Assembly: GCF_041260665.1 (NCBI RefSeq)
Contig: NZ_JBGCCT010000004.1
Span: forward strand, 62,001 to 126,000
DNA length: 64,000 nucleotides
Direction of reading: 5' to 3'
Origin: Catenulispora sp. GP43
GTDB taxonomy: Bacteria; Actinomycetota; Actinomycetes; Streptomycetales; Catenulisporaceae
Shown: piece after piece, positions 63,083 to 64,000 of the stretch
Layout: each line of letters opens with the position of its first letter
How positions within the stretch are numbered: the stretch's first letter is position 1
The notes under the pieces: generated by a model
What the model saw: the letters and a program-made list of their open reading frames with translations, nothing else
What the model was told of the DNA's origin: nothing
Databases searched by the model: none
Translations under genes and position numbers: made by a program

Positions 63083-64000
63083 TCAGGCCGTGGCGGACGC
63101 CGCCGCGGTCCCGATGGTGTCCGAGCAGGCGCAGGAGCAGGCCCCGAGTCCGCCGGCGGCATGGTCCTGCCCGGCCCGGTGATCCCGCCGACGGGGGTGC
63201 GCTGCGGCCAGGCCGCGCTCGGATTCGCAGACGCCTGCGACGTCGCCGAGGGACCGGTACAGCCGCAGGGCGCGCCCGAATTGGAAACGCGCGGTGTCGT
63301 ACTCGCCGGCGAACGCCAGGGCGCGCCCGATCTGCCGATAGGCGCGCGCCTGGGCCGCCGGGTCGCCGAGCCGCTTGGCCGCAGCCAGGCCGATCCGGGC
63401 CTGGCGGGCGTCGTCGTGCCAGCGGCCGCGCAGCATGAGGCTGCACGACTGGGTCGCCGCCAGGCGCCAGGCGTAGGAATCGAAGCCGGCCGCCGCGGCG
63501 TGCGCCACCAGCGCCATCAGGACGTTCTGCTCCTGGTCCAGCCACGCCATGCCCGCGCGCTCCTCGGTGAAGGGCCGCGCCGCCAGGCCCGGCGGCAGCG
63601 GTACGCGGTCGGGCTCGATCCCGGTCGGCAGCGAGGTGTGGCTACGCTCCCCGGCCACGGCCCACAGCAGGTGGTATTCGAGCAACCGGTGCTGGGCCGC
63701 GCGGCGCTGCTCGGCGGTGGTGTCCTGCTCGACGAGCTCGGTGGCGAAGGCGCGCACCAGGCCGTGCATCGTGTAGCGGCCCAGGGTCGTCTCGGTCAGC
63801 AGGTTCACCGCGGCCAGCTCGGCGACCAGCGGCGCCGCCTCGGACGGCGGGAGGTCCGCCAGGGCCGCGACCGCCGGCACGGTGATCTCAGGGCCCGGAT
63901 GCAGTCCGAGGAAGCGCAGCGTCCGGGCCGCGGCCGCCGGCAGCTGCCGGTACGACCAGGACAGGACGTTGCGGACGTCGCTCGTGTCGTCCCCGGGGTT
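63083..64000 (-). CDS. AfsR/SARP-type regulator, C-terminal part (cut by window end)
   Basis: About 305 residues of a larger protein are visible, open to the window edge. VLSWSYRQLPAAAARTLRFL and the following winged-helix segment (PAVAALADLPPSEAAPLV, then GRYTMHGLVRAFA) are the C-terminal part of the NB-ARC ATPase module of AfsR-like activators. Tetratricopeptide-like helices follow (RIGLAAAKRLGDPAAQARAYRQIG; YDTARFQFGRALRLYRSLGD). The N-terminal DNA-binding and BTAD domains would be upstream of the window. The tail after ESERGLAA is low-complexity and Cys-containing (CSCACSD). It ends 80 bp upstream of the UbiD gene in the same direction, so it may control that pair; any link to the NRPS block is speculative. 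Confidence 0.85.
   Translation of the reverse strand, partial: NPGDDTSDVRNVLSWSYRQLPAAAARTLRFLGLHPGPEITVPAVAALADLPPSEAAPLVAELAAVNLLTETTLGRYTMHGLVRAFATELVEQDTTAEQRRAAQHRLLEYHLLWAVAGERSHTSLPTGIEPDRVPLPPGLAARPFTEERAGMAWLDQEQNVLMALVAHAAAAGFDSYAWRLAATQSCSLMLRGRWHDDARQARIGLAAAKRLGDPAAQARAYRQIGRALAFAGEYDTARFQFGRALRLYRSLGDVAGVCESERGLAAAHPRRRDHRAGQDHAAGGLGACSCACSDTIGTAAASATA

Noticed and set aside
63003-63545. Upstream extension of the UbiD frame
   Set aside because: It overlaps the regulator gene, has no family similarity, and GTG 63002 has AAGGAGG at ideal spacing.

Overview
This is a high-GC chromosomal segment of a filamentous actinomycete. The evidence is strong G/C third-position bias, AGGAGG-type ribosome binding sites with many GTG starts, an AfsR-type regulator, DUF4118 and DUF998 membrane proteins, and a 45 kb nonribosomal peptide locus. 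The genus cannot be fixed from sequence alone; Streptomyces- or Catenulispora-like bacteria fit.

Left edge (1-2988, plus strand): a partial coiled-coil/four-helix membrane protein, a stand-alone DUF4118 membrane protein and a DUF998 membrane protein. The last runs 297 bp into the convergent end of the next block.

Peptide biosynthesis block (48108 down to 2692, all minus strand): cytochrome P450, stand-alone serine hydrolase of the penicillin-binding-protein type, NRPS A (5 modules), NRPS B (5 modules), MbtH-like protein, GNAT acetyltransferase, MFS exporter and membrane acyltransferase-3. Both NRPSs are collinear: A-T / C-A-T-E / C-A-T-E / C-A-T-E / C-A-T, then C-A-T-E / C-A-T / C-A-T-E / C-A-T / C-A-T-E. 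There is no starter C domain and no thioesterase; the line ends in an epimerase. Condensation subtypes (LCL or DCL) match the E-domain placement at all nine junctions. The architecture predicts a decapeptide with configuration L-D-D-D-L-D-L-D-L-D. It would probably be released in trans, head to tail, by the serine hydrolase, as in SurE-type systems, which prefer a D residue at the C-terminus. The pocket codes give Thr at position 7, Val at 9 and a Val/Ile-like residue at 3. Positions 6 and 8 look basic or polar. Positions 1, 5 and 10 share one unassigned hydrophobic-looking code, and 2 and 4 share another. The block lacks a pathway regulator. A plausible promoter and a 17-bp palindrome lie in the 0.9 kb upstream region.

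Middle (48987-53720): a secreted protein followed by a likely terminator; a translationally coupled pair consisting of an HTH-Nudix protein with a degraded catalytic box and an intact Nudix hydrolase; a NERD-domain protein; and a membrane-anchored coiled-coil protein.

Right (53520-64000, minus strand): a Tc-toxin A-like protein that stops early, with its end overlapping the coiled-coil gene, and an unrecognised 327-residue partner upstream of it. Then come a rhomboid-family protein, a coupled UbiD decarboxylase/SDR pair and the C-terminal part of an AfsR/SARP-type regulator cut by the window end. Short tandem repeats recur across the window, in interdomain loops, in C-terminal tails and between genes.
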